DNA of 6,642 nt from Verrucomicrobiota bacterium (GTDB lineage Bacteria; Verrucomicrobiota; Verrucomicrobiia; Chthoniobacterales; UBA10450). A program made the translations under genes and the position numbers. The notes beneath the pieces are model-generated. The model saw only the letters and a program-made list of their open reading frames with translations. It was not told the origin of the DNA and did no database searches. Location of the stretch: the NCBI GenBank assembly GCA_003221375.1, contig QHRI01000021.1, positions 1 to 6,642 on the forward strand. Reading direction: 5' to 3'. Below are positions 4,570 through 6,642 of the stretch, piece by piece. Within the stretch, counting starts at the first letter, position 1. Each line of letters starts with the position of its first letter.

Positions 4570-6642
4570 ATGAAAAAGAAAATATCCACTCGATCGGCAT
4601 TTTTTAATCTGCGCGCACTACTCGCCTTTACCCTCTGCTTTGGCGGCGTAGCGCTGGGGCTTTTTGCGCATTTTTCACCTCTCACGAACCACTCCTCACT
4701 TTCAAGCACAACGGATGCATCGCAGCGGGCTCGCTATATGCCCGTGCCCGGTCAGAGACCGGAAGCTGAGGCTGAGGATCTGGGACGATTGGAACAATAC
4801 TGGAACGATCGTTTGACCTATCCAACAGGTCGCTTTAATCCAAAATGGCTACGCGCTGCCGCCGCTCAACATGCGCGCCTGGCGAGAGGCGTCCCCGCGG
4901 GCATGCCTGCCATTCGGAATTCATTAAGTCCATTGGCTCTGACTGGCACTGCTTTTATCGGTCTCGGTCCGCAACCAGAACGCATGACCGGCTGCTCGGG
5001 CTGTTTTGACTATACGACGACCGAAGGACGCGTGAACTCCATGGCGGTCGATCCAACCACGACCGTGAATGGCAGCATTGTGGCTTACCTTGGGTCAGTC
5101 GGAGGCGGCGTATGGAAGACGACGAATTGTTGTAGCAATTCCACTTCCTGGAGCGTGGTAACCGATGATCCACTCATTTCCACCACGTCGATCGACAATG
5201 TTACCATTGATCCAAACGATCATAACACCGTTTATGCCGGCACAGGGGACCTCAATTTTGGTTCCTTTTCCATGGGTAGTCAGGGTGTACTCAAGTCCAC
5301 CGATGCCGGGGCTACCTGGACGGTGCTCGGCGCTGACGTTTTTGGTATAGCATTTCCGACCCCTGCGGGTCAGTTTCCTCAGTATAACGCCGTTGGTAAA
5401 GTTCGCGTTGACCCTAATAGCAGTAACAAGGTCGCTGCCGGCGCGAAAACGGGTCTTTACCTCTCATATGACGGCGGGGTTAACTGGACAGGTCCGTGTT
5501 CCACTAACGGGTTTGGTACTCAGCGTCAGGACATAACAGGCTTGGAACTGACAGACATGGGCGGGGGCGTGACCCGCATCCTGGCGGCAGTAGGTGTGAG
5601 AGGTTTTGCTACGACAGTACAATTCGATCTGGGTAACAATGGGGCTAACGGTCTCTACACCGCGACAATGGGATCAAGCGGTTGCCCGAGTTTCACGTCG
5701 ATCGCCTCGAACGCAAACGGGTTCGTCTATGGCACCGCCGTCAGCGGCAGCCCGTATTCGACCGGCGCGAACATGAACGCGGGTAGCGGCGTGATGTACG
5801 CCAGCCCGACGACGGGCGACCAGCTCGGACGGATCGACATCGCGGTCGCGCCGAGCAACCCGAACGTCATCTACGCGCAGGTGCAGTCGATCGCCGGAAA
5901 CACGGCCGGCAACTGCGGGGGCGCCCCCGGCTGCCAACTCGGCGCCTGGGCGAGCACGAACGGCGGCACCTCTTGGTCGTTCATGGCCGGCTCGCAGGGC
6001 CCGTCGCTCGGCGACTGCGGCTTTGACTACCCGCAGAACTGGTACGACCAGGGCCTCGCGGTCGATCCGAACAACCCCGACCGTTTGTTTGTCGACACCT
6101 ACGACGTCTGGTTCGCGACGCGCACAGGAACTACCTGGAACGATATCACCTGTGGTTACTCCAACGGAGGTCCACTTCCTGTGCATGTGGACCAACATGC
6201 TCTGGCGTTCCTTCCAGGTTCTTCCAGCATCTTGTTAATCGGAAATGATGGCGGCGCCCATGGCACCACCAATGCCGACGTAACAAACTCCAACACTGAT
6301 CCAACCTGGTTTAACATGGATACGGGCTTAAACACCATCGAGTTTTACTCGGGTGACGTCAGTGGAGACTTCGCCAACTCCGCATCTCCGCAAGCCAACG
6401 GCGGTGCCCAGGATAACGGATCTAGTTCGGTTACCTTTGCGGGGACGCCAACGGGACCGGTGCAATGGCAACTAGGCGTGGGCGGTGACGGGTTTTACGC
6501 ACGCATGGATCCGGTCGGCACAGGAACAAGCCTGCGGTTTTGGCAGGGAAACAATAGCGGTTCGCTTCACCGCTGCGTCAGTAACTGCACGAGCCAGAAC
6601 GCTCCATGGAGCGGCAGAGTATCCGGCGGCTGGAGTGGCGAT
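4570..6642 (+). CDS. Exported BNR/Asp-box beta-propeller protein (sortilin/GH74-like), 3' partial
   Basis: The frame from ATG 4570 stays open to the window edge, 691 codons without a stop. MKKKISTRSAFF leads into a hydrophobic stretch (about residues 12-34), a signal peptide or anchor. Propeller repeats follow from about residue 118 (GLGPQPERMTG, then GRVNSMAVDPT). Asp-box motifs S-x-(D/N)-x-G-x-x-W are STDAGATW (243-250), SYDGGVNW (299-306) and STNGGTSW (462-469), with a degenerate one near KTTNCC (183). HVDQHALAF (539-547) and GNDGG (558-562) are typical of BNR/VPS10/GH74-like propellers. Catalytic residues of sialidases or xyloglucanases cannot be confirmed, so no enzyme name is given. Residues of about 377-517 use very different codons from the rest. 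A Pro/Thr/Arg tail, as in its neighbours, would be expected beyond the edge but cannot be seen. There is no Shine-Dalgarno sequence before the ATG. Confidence 0.9.
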   Translation, partial: MKKKISTRSAFFNLRALLAFTLCFGGVALGLFAHFSPLTNHSSLSSTTDASQRARYMPVPGQRPEAEAEDLGRLEQYWNDRLTYPTGRFNPKWLRAAAAQHARLARGVPAGMPAIRNSLSPLALTGTAFIGLGPQPERMTGCSGCFDYTTTEGRVNSMAVDPTTTVNGSIVAYLGSVGGGVWKTTNCCSNSTSWSVVTDDPLISTTSIDNVTIDPNDHNTVYAGTGDLNFGSFSMGSQGVLKSTDAGATWTVLGADVFGIAFPTPAGQFPQYNAVGKVRVDPNSSNKVAAGAKTGLYLSYDGGVNWTGPCSTNGFGTQRQDITGLELTDMGGGVTRILAAVGVRGFATTVQFDLGNNGANGLYTATMGSSGCPSFTSIASNANGFVYGTAVSGSPYSTGANMNAGSGVMYASPTTGDQLGRIDIAVAPSNPNVIYAQVQSIAGNTAGNCGGAPGCQLGAWASTNGGTSWSFMAGSQGPSLGDCGFDYPQNWYDQGLAVDPNNPDRLFVDTYDVWFATRTGTTWNDITCGYSNGGPLPVHVDQHALAFLPGSSSILLIGNDGGAHGTTNADVTNSNTDPTWFNMDTGLNTIEFYSGDVSGDFANSASPQANGGAQDNGSSSVTFAGTPTGPVQWQLGVGGDGFYARMDPVGTGTSLRFWQGNNSGSLHRCVSNCTSQNAPWSGRVSGGWSGD
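5698..6120 (+). other. High-GC3 mosaic segment inside the BNR gene
   Basis: By hand count, 129 of 141 codons here end in G or C (about 91%), against 43 of 80 in 5401-5640 (54%) and 45 of 80 in 6121-6360 (56%). The frame is continuous and the protein remains a plausible propeller, including the Asp-box STNGGTSW and a LAVDPNNPDRLFVDTYD strand. Both edges are abrupt, within about 20 codons. The segment is either an imported allele from a high-GC relative or an assembly chimera. Confidence 0.75.

Noticed and set aside
5674..6198. 174-codon minus-strand open frame
   Set aside because: It nearly coincides with the high-GC3 segment, where stop codons are rare in other frames. Its Arg/Ala/Val-rich product is typical of antisense reading of GC-rich genes.

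Overview
The window holds four consecutive plus-strand genes for exported proteins: the 3' end of one, two complete ones and the 5' part of a fourth. No minus-strand gene is convincing. There is no rRNA, tRNA or housekeeping marker, so the organism can only be inferred. Secreted beta-rich proteins ending in long Pro/Thr tails that become Arg/Pro rich just before the stop, long hairpin-rich gaps, missing Shine-Dalgarno sequences and moderate-to-high GC recall soil Verrucomicrobiota (Chthoniobacterales / Udaeobacter-like) or Acidobacteriota. That is recall, not a marker-based placement.

Layout: 1-138 is the Pro/Thr/Arg C-terminus of a protein whose body lies upstream. 139-769 is a long non-coding gap with at least five hairpins, including two terminator-like ones, and a large stem-loop (683-761) ending 8 nt before the next start. 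770-2386 encodes a signal peptide, a PQQ-like beta-propeller and a Pro/Thr/Arg tail. 2387-2696 carries a 72-nt folded element. 2697-4199 encodes a signal peptide or anchor, a Cys-containing beta domain, a Pro/Thr linker, a jelly-roll-like domain and a Pro/Thr/Arg tail. 4200-4569 carries more folded repeat DNA and the best promoter in the window (TTGACC, 17 nt, TATAAA). From 4570 a BNR/Asp-box (sortilin/GH74-like) protein runs off the right edge, open for 691 codons.

Two points stand out. First, at least three neighbouring genes with different bodies end in nearly the same C-terminal peptide. Between genes 1 and 3 the last 17 residues differ at one position although eight further codons differ synonymously, so the peptide rather than the DNA seems to be conserved. 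It may be an uncharacterised surface-sorting or wall-association tag. Second, the BNR gene contains a sharply bounded stretch (about 5698-6120) with about 91% GC at third codon positions, against about 55% on both sides, in one unbroken frame. This means either intragenic recombination with a high-GC homologue or a chimeric assembly.

The genes look like separate transcription units (gaps of 310 to 631 nt) that together supply a set of extracellular or surface beta-propeller and lectin-like proteins. No enzymatic activity can be assigned to any of them from sequence alone.
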